A stretch of DNA of 64,000 bases from Cryptomeria japonica (taxonomy: Eukaryota > Streptophyta > Pinopsida > Cupressales > Cupressaceae): contig NC_081412.1 in NCBI RefSeq assembly GCF_030272615.1, positions 667,993,852-668,057,851 of the forward strand, read 5' to 3'. Each line of letters begins with the position of its first letter. Position 1 is the first letter of the stretch. Of this stretch, positions 47,491 to 58,504 are shown in pieces. A model generated the notes under the pieces. It saw nothing but the letters and a program-made list of their open reading frames with translations, searched no databases and was not told the DNA's origin. The translations under genes and the position numbers were made by a program.

Positions 47491-48990
47491 CTTGATTAAC
47501 AGTTGGTGTTTGCATATTATCCTTTTGACTCTTCTCCACTGGTTTCCCATCCTTCCAGGTAGTGTTCTAAGGCATATCATGTAGTTTGGGTCTATCATGA
47601 TGGAAGAGCTATTGTTTTTCTATTTTATTTACCTTCTCATATAAGTCTTTTAGAAAATTTAATACCTTGTCCAACTTATCTTCATCTTTAGTTTGTTTGG
47701 GAGCTCTTGGGTTGAACAACCTAGTATCTTCTCTTCCCAATTCTCCTAGTAGATTTTCTATAGTTATGGCAGCTTTCATAACTCCTTGAAGAGTTGTAGA
47801 GTTTTTTGTTCTGACTTCATAATTTGTCTTACTGTCAAAGGCATTTATGTAGTACAGGATGCTTACTTCTGGGACTAGTTTTATCCTATTAGGAATTTTG
47901 TTTATAACTTTGTTAAATCTTTTATTGAAATCTACTACTGTCTCATCAGGTTCTTTCTTGATACTTATGATTTCATGTAGTGCAAACTCAGGGCTATTTT
48001 GATCTCCATACTATTCGAGAAAAAGTCTCTTAAACTTTGCAAGGCTACTTATTGAAGTATCAGGTAATGTTATGAACCATTATAGTGCATCCTCTATTAA
48101 AAACTGCATGAATAACTTCATTTTAACATCTTCATATTGGAGGAAGAAATCTTCCATGACTGTATCGAAAGCTTTGCAATGTGCTTCTCCTGTGATAGCA
48201 TTACTCCCAGTCAATTTTGGTACTGCAGTTCTGATTTCATTTGGGATGGGATGAGGATACACCATCATTCCTGAAAAGTCAAATTGTCTGATATGCTCTA
48301 TATTCATCAATCCATATCCTCCCTGGAAGAAATTCCCCTGGTTCTGACTCATGTTATTATAATGGGGAAATTGGTTTCGGGGTTGGAATTGAGATTGATA
48401 TGCAAAGTTGTTACAATGATTATATTGATGTTCAGGAGGTACATTGGTGTATGCATATTTACCATTCCCATGATCATATAAGGGGTTTCCAATTATCTTA
48501 TAGGTATTGTTCTTTTCATTGGTTTCATCTTTATGATTTCTTCCCATGTCTAATCCTTGGGTTGCATGTTCACATCTTTCTTTATACTTATTCATGTCAT
48601 GATCAATATCATTTTTATTAACATTGATACCCAACCTAGAACATAATTCCACGCACTCCCTTATTCTTCTAGTATCTTTCATTTCGGTGGCCACACCCAA
48701 CATTTGTTTCATCAAATCTACAAAATGGTCTAGCGCATCCATCCTACTTGAACTTGAGGAACTTGATATATTTTCTCTCGAATTTAGGTGATGATTTTCA
48801 AAACCAGGAGGGAATTTTACTTTCCATGCTCTATCTACAGCTGCCAAGTCCTCATTTCTTGGGCATGAAGGAATTGTATGGTTCTATTTATTCCAAGCTG
48901 ACCGTGAGTTATTTTCAGAGTAATACTAGTTATACCTCTCATTCATGAAATCATTCATGTGTTCCATCGGATTGTCTATTGGTTCTTTGT
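47491..48990 (-). pseudogene. Element H gag
   Basis: Contains the retrotransposon gag core (PF03732 type): GSNAITGEAHCKAFD, AL then WFITLPDTSISSLAKFKRLF, IKKEPDETVVDFNKRFN and INAFDSKTNYEV. The N-terminal part has MDALDHFVDLMKQMLG and an Asn/Gln/Tyr-rich stretch. Stops occur near 48080 (before WF), 48015, 47610 and 47475. The start codon is uncertain; candidates lie between 48850 and 48980. Confidence 0.84.
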
Positions 48991-49178
48991 TTGGTTTTTT
49001 CTTGTTTCTTTTATGATCAAAGTTTAATTATACTATTGGATGGCCTTGTGTTATTGACCTCCTCCCGTACATAAAACTTATTCTCTTTTCTTCAAAGTTG
49101 CCACCTCACCCTAGAGAGGAAATTTGTTTCTTTTTTTATATGAGTTCTTTCCCACATCAGTCCTTTTAAATGAATACT

Positions 49179-49198
49179 GTCCCCAACAAAGTCGCCAA
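49179..49198 (-). promoter_or_regulatory. Element H primer binding site
   Basis: TTGGCGACTTTGTTGGGGAC on the minus strand, directly after the 5' LTR. This is the type found in Tat/Ogre elements, usually assigned to tRNA-Arg; the tRNA assignment is from memory of the lineage. Confidence 0.78.
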
Positions 49199-49200
49199 TA

Positions 49201-52200
49201 TACTTGATCTCAAATCAACAAATTGGAGAGGTTCTAAGTAAATGCCAACTCCTGTGATCAAACCGTCCAGTTGACTTGGCCAACTTATAGAGCGAACCTA
49301 TTTGGTTACTAACTCCCTCACTTTCGACTTTGCAAGACCTAGGCAGGTATACCTATTTGCTAGTGGCTTTTGATGACTAATGCTTTTTTATAGAAGATTG
49401 GGTATCTTGGTCTAAATTCTTCCTTGCCTTAGAATGGCATAGTTTCCTAGGATAGGTGATTTCAGATAAGTTCAAGATTGTTGTTGTGGAAGCTATTCGA
49501 TCTTTGTACTTGAAATTTATATGTATGTATACTATTGCTAATTGCTTCTATGAATCCTACTCAATTATCCTATATTGCAAACGTAATTAATATGGTAAAG
49601 GTTGTGATTTGTGAATGACTAGTGTCTTTCTTGTTATTTGGGCTACAAAGTCTTATATTTCCCTAGGACTTAATGTATCATTTGTGAGATAGTTTTTAAA
49701 CCTACCCCCTTTGGTAAATCTATCAGTTATTGTTTCTTATGAGATCTACTAAATGTTTATATCATAAACCGCTTGAATGAATTTAACCCTAACCTTAAGG
49801 GGCCATTCAAGGAAGAAGTACAAGGAACAATTACAATCCACGAGTAGATGTTTTTAATCCAAATTTATTACATAGGAACATAGACTTCACTGTAAGAATA
49901 CGAATAACCTTGTCTCCTTTAGATAATATCACAAACAACTGCCTACAGGAAATGAAATAATCCACAACACATATGCAGAAGAAAATGACTGATTCTATTA
50001 AAAACATCTAAATAGTACAATAGTATGCCAAAGGCTATAGTATCTTTTTTCTAATAATGTCTTCATTTTACAAAATTTTCTCATATAAATATGTGAACAA
50101 CACCTATTCTATGAGAAGCTATGTATCTTCATCATTAAAAACCTAATTACAATTGCTTAACAAAGTGAAAGATAAAGAGATTAAGCATACCAAGATGATT
50201 AATATAATTGTCACTCTTATAGCATCTAATGGCCACACACTTTCTTTTCATATCTGTCTCCAATGAAAAGAGATCAAACACTGCCTGGTTGACATGTGGG
50301 GCTACATCTTCATCCTAGTTAAATCTATCCACGACTTTCTCCTTAATCTATGAAAATTCCTTTTGCCATTGCTCTAATGGAGACATTTCACCTTTCTTGT
50401 AGATAACCGGTATTGTTGCAACATAGTCTTCATCCAATGTTTGGAGATCTTTGTTCAGTGTGTTTGTGTATTTGTCATGCTCCATCAGGTATTGGTCCCC
50501 TTGAACTCTTTCCTCTACAGTCATGGCCTTATTGTCCTTCAACACATCTTGCAATCTCTCTTTTAATCTCTCATGCTCTTTTAAAGCTTTCATAGTCCCT
50601 GTGTATACTTTCCAATAGTGGTTAGCATGTGGAAAAATAGATTTGAACTTGTGCTCAATGACATCATTCACCAATTTATTCATCTTCTGTTGGGCACTGG
50701 TTAATTGCTTTGCTAGCTTTCCAGCCTTTATCCTCCAATAGGTAGCATTATATATAGCATCTAAGACCCTTAGGTTGGGTTGAAAACTCATATTTGGTTC
50801 ATATCCCCACATAATAGGAGTCTTTTGTGACAATTGTCTTTGTATCCTCTGGATTTCTTCAGTAGCCTTCTCATACAAGCCTCTATAAGTGTTGTTCTCT
50901 TTGACCAAAAACTATGTTTGTTCCTGATTTAGTTTTTCTACATCCACATTCAATTTGGTTGTGATTCTGGGATTAGTTTTCCCATCTTGCTGGATCATCA
51001 GGTGGCCAAAAACTTGATCTGTATCAACAAGTATGGGTCTCTTCTCCTTCGGATACAAGGCCCATATTATGAGAGCCTTTTGGTTTGGATCATATCCTAA
51101 GCCCATAGAGATCATGTCTATCTCCTCTGGTATGATCTTCTTGGTGGGATCTTTCTTTTTGAGGAAACCATCAAACAACAATGCAAACCTCATCTCCCAC
51201 CCTGAGTAGATTAGCACACCAACATCCTTGAGTAGATGCCTTCCTTTCTCAGGTGTCATTTCTTTCTTAGCAATTTCCACCTCTTCCTATAAGCTCTAGG
51301 CTTGTTCCTCCTCTATTTTCTCTTTCATGGTAGTCCTAATTTGTATTCCTTTATGCTGGTATAAAAATGTATCAAATTCTTTAGAGGAAATAAAATCATC
51401 ATCAACAATGAAACCTTCATGTTCAAACATCCCTATATCTCCAACATCTTGGACATTGTATTGTCCTATCATTAGATCCATTTGCATAGCACCCTCAAAT
51501 CCACAAGGATACTCTTCTCTATGGGAGTCAACTGAAAAAACATTAGAAACAGATTGAGGAGACAATTGGGCCAAGGGCTCTATTTCCCTGGCAGTTTTGA
51601 TGTGCTTCCCATAGACATAAGCAGACACTCTCTCAAGCAACTCTAACTCATGCTCCATAAGTTTAGTTGCTTGATCTAAGGGATCTTTGATGTTTTGTAT
51701 AATATCATCATTTATTCTTCCTTGAAAGAGCTTCCATTTGTAGGCTTGGAACACTCGCTCATACTTAGCCCTTTTTTCATTCGCTTCTTCCCTTCTTATG
51801 TTTCTAATGAAATCATTAGGTATGAGCGATACATGCTCTTCAGCCTTAAGTTTTTGGGATGACCTCGTTGCCCATGTGTATCGCTTCAGGTCAATTTTTG
51901 GCCTAGGGTCTCCTTCTACCATCTTATAATAATCCAATTTATTCTATAGAAAACCATAACTCTTTGAACTTTTGACAATAAAATCTGAAAAGACTAGTAA
52001 TCTAGGAACGATGGATTGTTTTCCATGATCAGTTAAGAGTTGGGCGCTTACTATTGACAAATGCATGACAATCTCTAGGTATGCCACTTTGTTAGGCATA
52101 GTGATGGGAAATACATATGGTTTTCCCTCAAATCCATACACTCTTATTTGAGTGCAATCTAAAAAGAAATAAAAATCTCCCCAGTTGTGCTCAATTGCGG

Positions 52201-54419
52201 TGTCTTCGCCATAAAGCTTTGGGTTTAAGAATCTTTGAATTTTAGGAGACAAAGCGTGATCACTTGGGTGTCCCAGTAATTTGTGTAGTGTCTTAACAAA
52301 GTATTCCTTGAAATGCCAGTACTAGTTGTTGTTGTATCTTTGGTCCCATGAAGATATCCATAATTTCATAGGCTTCCTTATCCCAGCCTTATCATACACC
52401 CTAATGCACAACTCGTCTGGCCATAGCCCTTTGTCTTGCCCAATATACAATAGTATGTGGATAAGAATAGAGTAATACTTGAAGTGCACATTAATCACAC
52501 CTCCTTTCAGTTTTTCTAGTCCATGATTGATGGCATCAACATGATAGGTAGAAAAATCAAATAACCGGGGATCTTTAGATTGCAAATCTTCACAGATGAC
52601 AATATCCGCTATATCCATCAAGGGATGAGCCTCTATTCCTAGAACTTGAGCAGTGCAGTAGTATGTATACTTGAAGTAAGGATGAAACAAATTAACATCA
52701 TAGGGAACTTTGTCATCTTTACCAAATGGTACTATCCATCCTGCAACCCTTGGTCTATGGATAGGGAGTCTCCTCCTTTTATAGATGTCCTCTAGGTTGA
52801 AGTACTCTTGTGTCAATTGCTTAGTATCAATTTTCTCTTCGAATCCCTAATCCAAATCAAACACAGTGTCAACATTTTCCTTGCTATCTCTCCATGTACC
52901 TCCTAGGCCTTCAAATCTATCTTCCAAACCTTCCTCATCTATTTTAATTTTCTTAGACCTAAGGCTTGATGCAGGACATTGGTCATTTAGGTCTTGGGCT
53001 AGAGAGCGGCCCTCCTTTTTTTACCTCTTAGGTTTGTCTTCCAGGGGCAAGGTTTCTTTACCTTTCCTAGCCCTATTCCTTTTAGAAGATGACCCCTCCA
53101 TTATCACTACAGAGTCCTGATAGTGAAAAAAATTACTTGAATTCTGAGTAGACCACTCATGAATTTGACCTCAAATCGTCTCGGCTCTCCGAGGCTCACT
53201 TCAAATTTTTCAAGTGTTTCTTAGAAGTGTTTCCACTTTTGTGAATTTATTGAGCATTCATGGCGATTTAATCAGTTACCATTACCAGTTGCACAACAAT
53301 CATAGATGCATTTATTTGAATTTATGATGAAGTGACTTTATTAAGATTTATATTGATCCTCACGGCAGAAAGTAATCATTCATCTAGTAGCACTTCATAT
53401 TGTCCACTGATGCTCATCAATTTTATGGTCGCACCCTTTTTCGATGGAATCATGTACTTTGGTAGCTTAACCTTATCTTCCCTCAAAATGTCATGTTTCA
53501 TTGATATCTTCTTAGTTTTGATGAAACTGCTGTCATCGCTAAGGAGCTTCACGGATTCATCAATCTCTTCACTTTCATCGAAAGTCTCTACCTTACATGT
53601 TTATGTCAATGTAATCCTCCATCGGCTCATTGAAACCCCATTTTTGGTGGGAATCCTTTCATCGCCGTGTTTTGCAATTGTCTTATTGCTTTTGATTATG
53701 TCGATGATGATCCTTAATTATCTGGCTTCTACACAGGTCATTGATGAAATTTTTTATGTCAGCGAAAGAAGAACATCCTCCTTTGACTTTTCATTTTTTG
53801 ATGAAACTATTCTCATTGGCCAATAACTTTTGCACCTCTTAGACACCTTCCTTTTCTCAAAAGTCTTATCAATGAGAAAGCTCTCTTCAGTCAACATCTT
53901 TTGTGCCTCTTCAATACGCTCTCTTCCTCAAAATAGCTTCGTCGATAAAATATCCATTGGTTTCTTCAATATCACTCTTTCGGCCAAACTTTTTCCCTTG
54001 AGGAGCTTTTCATATGTCTCATCGATACTTTAGTTTCATCGAAACTCCTTACTTCATTGGTAGGACCACTCCTAATTTCCTCGATGTACTTTACATTGAT
54101 GGAACTAATGTTTTTGGTGAATCCTTTTGGAAACCCATCATGGCCAATATTTGTTCGATAATTCACTTTATCGATAGGATAATGGTAGGCTTCTTTGATA
54201 GAATCATTTCGGTTAGACTGGGCATTTTGGTGAAGGATTAGTATGTAGATCCAATGACCTTGGTTTGAGTGATAATTTTTTTGGATTGATGTCGATGGAA
54301 ATGCTAAGGGTTCTATTGAAATTCTTAAGAGAATGCTTGATTTCATTTTTTTTTAAGAAAAGTTTTGTAGCTTCAATTGAAATGACAGGATTCTATTTAT
54401 TTAAATTCAATGGTCAACA
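49201..54419 (-). repeat. Element H 5' LTR (5,219 bp)
   Basis: Second copy of the giant LTR. It lacks about 205 bases near 52884 present in the other copy. Many ATCG sites of the 3' LTR are ATTG or ATCA here (for example CATCGGCGGG against CATTGGTAGG near 54055), the decay of methylated CpG. Confidence 0.9.
50348..53101 (-). pseudogene. ORF inside H LTR, copy 2
   Basis: Same protein as 38297-41252 with fewer stops: uninterrupted pieces of 213, 186 and 164 codons remain. A 205-base deletion removes part of the N-terminal domain. Stops shared with copy 1 are those before FLVKENN (near 50910), after QKEFS (50348) and in the segment past the end (near 50317). The coiled-coil C terminus is intact from MVKENNTYRG onward. 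Function unknown; the position implies that the element's own transcript start or promoter lies beside this gene. Confidence 0.78.
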
Positions 54420-54540
54420 CAAACCTTGCCCCCGATCCTGTATGACACCTAGAGCCATCAAAATATAGATCCAAAGTCTCATCAACCTCAATGGAAAGAA
54501 TGCATTCATTGGGAAAAGACTCTAGATTAGGTAGGGAGAA
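54420..54540 (-). pseudogene. Element G second RNase H, N-terminal part
   Basis: LYFDGSRCHTGSGA near 54440-54480 holds the first catalytic Asp of an RNase H I fold. H is inserted immediately after it; the rest of the domain resumes at 37152. Confidence 0.82.
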
Positions 54541-56360
54541 GGGCAAATCAACTAAATGATCAGTCAATGGTTGACCCTTTATTGCCTTTTGTGAGAGAAA
54601 CTTGAGGTCAAACTCAGTCAACATAATAACCCACTTAGCTAAGCATTCAGAAAGATCAGTTTTGGAGAAAAGATGTTTAAGAGGATCAAATTTAACGATA
54701 ACATGAATCTCAGCATTCAGGAGATAATGCCTCAACTTTTGAGGGGCAAAGACTGAAGCAAGGCACTATCTCTCTATCATAGAATATCGGAATTTGTAAT
54801 CAAGTAGAGTGTGGCTTATGTAATAAATTGAGCATTCTATACCATCTTTATCACATTGTGTTAATAAGTTTGCAAGAGCTTGAGGAGAAGTAGCGGTGTA
54901 TAGAAGAAAAGGTTTAGTAGGATCAATAGGTTGAAGAATAGGAGGATTGGCCAAATAAGTTTTTAAGTCTTCAAATACTTGGCGACAATCCTCATTCCAT
55001 TGGAAAGTGATATTCTTTTTTAGAAATTGTGTGAAGTGAAAGGAACGATCCACAAGTTGAGAAATGAACCTATGAATAGCTTGGATCTTTCCTTGCAAAC
55101 TCTTTAGTTGAGAAAAATTCTTAGGAGGTGGCATATTAACAATAGCATCTATCTTCTTGGTATCCACCTCAATGCCACAATATGAGACCATGGATCCTAA
55201 TAGTTTTCCACTATCCACACCAAAAACACATTTTCGGGGATTCAAACGCATGTTGTACTTATGAATTCTCTCAAAGATTTGACGAAGGATCTTAACATGG
55301 TCTGTATGAAGAATGGATTTTGCTAAGTTATTGTCAATGCAATAATCTAAGGTCTTATGCATATAATCATGGAAAATGAGAGTCATAGCATGCTAATAGG
55401 TTGCGCCTATGTTTTTCAATCCAAAAGGCATCACAATCCAACAAAACATACCCCAAGGAGTTGTGAAAGCAGTTTTATATTGATCTTCAGGATTGATGAA
55501 GATTTGACTATATCCCGAGAAACCATCCATATAGGATAGTAAAGCATGATTTGCTACCGAATCCACTATCATATCAATATTAGGGAGGGGAAAATCATCT
55601 TTTAAAGAGGCCTTGTTCAAATCACAAAAATCAGTACACATCCTAATCTTGTTTTCAGCTTTAGCCACAACCACAAAGTTTGAAATCCATGGGGAATAAT
55701 CGATAGGATGGATGAATCCAGCATCCAACAATTTTTCAATCTCAACTTAACAAGTAATGCCACTTTAGGGTGAATCTTTCAAATCTTTTGCTTCACAGGT
55801 TTAGCATTAGGAATTAGGACAATGTTATGAGTGACAATCTTAAGATCTACGCTAGGCATGTCATAATATATCCAAGCAAAGATCTCAGAAAATTCATGTA
55901 ACAACTCAACATATTGTTTTTTCTCTTCTTCATCAAGACATTTCCCTATCTTGATGATCTTATCTTCAACACAAGGATCCATCTTGATATCAATGGTGTC
56001 ATTTATTAGGAGATTACTTTTTTGAGGAGCATCTCTCAATTGAGGAAATTCTTTAACTATCTCATCGTTATTTCTTTCCTTCCCAAAGTAAGCTTCCGCA
56101 TTTAAACAATAGGGAAAAATGAGATTATGGTGATAATGAGGAAGGTTGTCATGAGGTCCCAAGAATTCAGCTAAGGAATCATCAGTAGAAAAAATACAAA
56201 GCAAAGACACAAGAAGGGTCAAAGTCAATATATTCAGATATTTTAGCGAGAGAGAAGCATAAATGACATTAATACTAATAGATGGTCTCTTAGAAGCTTT
56301 ATTATGCTTAAAAGGATCATAACCAAGCCTGAATCTCATATGACGAAAGTTGTTTTCCAA
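54541..56360 (-). pseudogene. Element G reverse transcriptase and RNase H
   Basis: Motifs in order: FAWIYYDMPSVD, NAKPVKQK, FIHPIDYSPWISNFVVV, CTDFCDLNKASLKDDFPLP, YMDGFSGYSQIF, TTPWGMFCWIVMPFGLKN. The catalytic block, normally YVDD, reads CIDN, so the second Asp is lost and the RT is inactive. LNPRKCVFGV and LLGSMVSYCGIEVD follow, then RNase H remnants (LLYTATSPQALANLLTQ) and the connection LRHYLL near 54730. Stops near 55390, 55735 and 54768. Tat-lineage sequence style throughout. Confidence 0.88.
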
Positions 56361-56820
56361 GGGAACTTTGATCCCCTATTCTTGAGCACTGCATCCATTT
56401 TCATTATATCCACTCTTAGCTAGGATGTGAAAGCCAGGACCATAAAGTTAGTCATTTCCAAAGAAGAAGGAGGATTTTTAAAAAGTGAAGGATCAAAATA
56501 CTCTAAACCAGAAACTAAGGGAGATGAAATCTAAGAAGCCATCACAAAGTTATTACTCAATGGCCTAAACAAAATAGATTACTGTTTAGGTTCTTCTTCT
56601 TATTTCTTCTTTTCAACCTTAGGTTCTCTAGGGGAATTTTGTATTCCCCTATGAAATTAGGATTGAAATCAAGGGATCCTCGATCATCTTCTGCAAGCAT
56701 CCATTCAGGAGAGAAAGTATTCTCAATCGTAGAGTCAGGCTGAGAAGATTCTTCCTCAAGAACCTTAGGTCCACTTGAGGAAGTATCCGGGATGGATCCA
56801 GATGTAGGGGATAGGTTTGA
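56361..56820 (-). other. Element G protease-RT spacer
   Basis: Decayed reading frames linking protease to RT, Ser/Pro/Glu-rich (DTSSSGPKVLEEESS near 56770) with many stops; no domain seen. Probably once the inter-domain part of the polyprotein. Confidence 0.55.
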
Positions 56821-57300
56821 TTAACTAGTCACACTAATCGAAGTAGAAGATTTAGAGGAATCATCTAAGACAGTTGGGGAAGAATTGATTGAAGAAGATT
56901 TAGAACTTGATGTTTGTAAAGAAGGCTGAAATCTCATGTCTCCTAACAAGGTGTATGTTGTATTGTTGTGAATGAATTTGATTTGCCTATGCAATGTAGA
57001 AGGAACAACTTGCATGCTATGAATCCAAGGTCTTACTAACAACAAGTTGTATGTCAACTCTGCAGACATGACATGGATAGGAGTAGGTAGAGTAATAGGA
57101 CCTACATTAATAGGCAAGGTTATGATACCTAGTGAAGATTTAGCAACATTATCAAAGCCACGAATAGTGAGAGAATCATGCTTGATAAGAGATGTATCAA
57201 CATTGATCTTATGCAACAAGTTAATGCTACAAATATTAAGGCTAGAACCATTGTCCACTAATGTTCATATGATTGTGCTATCATTTTTGATGACCACAAT
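56821..57300 (-). pseudogene. Element G aspartic protease
   Basis: VDNGSSLNICSINLLHKI carries the Asp-Asn-Gly-Ser form of the active site typical of Tat elements, followed by LTIRGFDNVAKSSLG and YNLLLVRPWIHSMQVVPS, where Leu-Leu-Gly-Arg is usual. A long Ser/Thr-rich tail follows. The frame is open for 145 codons. Confidence 0.85.
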
Positions 57301-58320
57301 CATTAAGGGATCATATTGTTGTTGAATCTCACTACAAGGCAGCTCATCTTGTGTAAACACAATCTGAGCCTTAGGTGATGTGATAGAGTGAATCAAGGAA
57401 GCCATATTATTAGATGTCACTATGGGTGGGACATTTAATGTTTTCAAGGCAACTTGTAACACTCCATGATGAGTCGAGGAAGTTTGAAGCAAATCCCAGA
57501 GGGATATCTTGGCAGGAGTAGCTTTAAGCTGTTCGACAAGATCATATTCCTTACCAAGGGGTTGTGAAATATGAGGTGCTTGTGGAAGAATGAGTTGAGT
57601 ATTAGGTAGAGGAGTCAGAAAAAATAGAGAAGGGCTAGGTTACCTATTGTTTCTTCTATTATAGGTATGGGCAACTGAATTGTATCTCTCCTTAGTAATA
57701 TGTCTAGTATAGCTATAAGGACTCTTAGTGGGATTCCTTCCTTGAACCGTAATGATGGGTTTTTTTGGAGTACTAAAGGAATCATGACTATATCCATCTT
57801 GAACCATGAAAAAAGGTTGATTAGGAAGAGGTGAAGTAGGAGAAGGAAAAGCACCTTGGACAACAAAAAGAGGTCTGCTATGTTCATTCACATTGATCAT
57901 GTTGATTAACCTTTTAGATGCATTACTCTTGTTTGAAAGTTTAGGCAAAGACATAAAGTTATCAAGGGAATCATCCAATAAAGCATGGTCATAGTGATTG
58001 AAAGGCTTATCCTTGGATTCAACAGGAGACATAACATCATAGAGAGAATCATGGGAATCAACTATGTTGCTAGATCTAGTGGAGGAGTTGATAGGAATAT
58101 ACCAATGAGAGGGATCATTCAACTTATCTTTCTCATCTCCACAAAATGGCATAGTAACAAGGTTGGTTAAATTTTGACAAAATGAAGGTTTAGAAGGCTT
58201 AGGGTTCAAAAATTCATCTAAAGCTTCATCTAATTCATACTTACTAAACTCATAATCAACAAAATTTCATACATCATCAAAAGCATGAACTTCTTGCAAA
58301 TAGAAATCTGACATTTTGAA
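57301..58320 (-). pseudogene. Element G gag region, strongly reduced
   Basis: Starts MSDFYLQEVHAFDD near 58313. Long open pieces (189 codons ending near 57640) are rich in Ser, Pro and Asn. No retrotransposon gag core or CCHC knuckle can be recognised. The segment near 57400 (LQVALKTLNVPPIV, FTQDELP) is the usual lead-in to Tat protease. Gag may be shortened or replaced, which would make G dependent on others. Confidence 0.6.
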
Positions 58321-58482
58321 ATGAAAATTGCATGAAATTTAAATACACAATGCAAGGAGAATGAAAGAAACCTATCTTATATTATTTTTTCTTTTTCTCT
58401 TTTCTCCTTTTTTTTTTTTGAAAGAAAATGAAATAAACTATATCTAGATCTAATAATGCAATGCAATGAAAATGAATTTGTG

Positions 58483-58500
58483 TTCATGTCGGGTTCACCA
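58483..58500 (-). promoter_or_regulatory. Element G primer binding site
   Basis: TGGTGAACCCGACATGAA on the minus strand, four bases from the 5' LTR. It begins TGG as a tRNA 3' complement must; I cannot name the tRNA with certainty. Confidence 0.65.
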
Positions 58501-58504
58501 AAGG

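Larger units (their letters stand above)
37153..54419 (-). mobile_element. Element H: Tat-like gypsy element with giant ORF-bearing LTRs
   Basis: LTRs of 5,424 and 5,219 bp flank a 6.6-kb interior with gag, protease, RNase H, RT and integrase on the minus strand. LTR ends: TGTTGGATCTC (37153) or TACTTGATCTC (49201) on the left, GTCAACA or CTCAACA on the right. Flanks CCACC (37148-37152) and CAAAC (54420-54424) match at three of five positions, so a decayed duplication. It splits the second RNase H of G, whose two halves lie on either side, which confirms the boundaries. Confidence 0.9.

Noticed and set aside
38297-53101. Segmental duplication explaining the two copies of the ORF-bearing 5-kb block
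   Set aside because: The copies flank gag-pol in the same orientation, a PBS abuts one of them, and the insertion splits the RNase H of G; LTR identity is the simpler reading.
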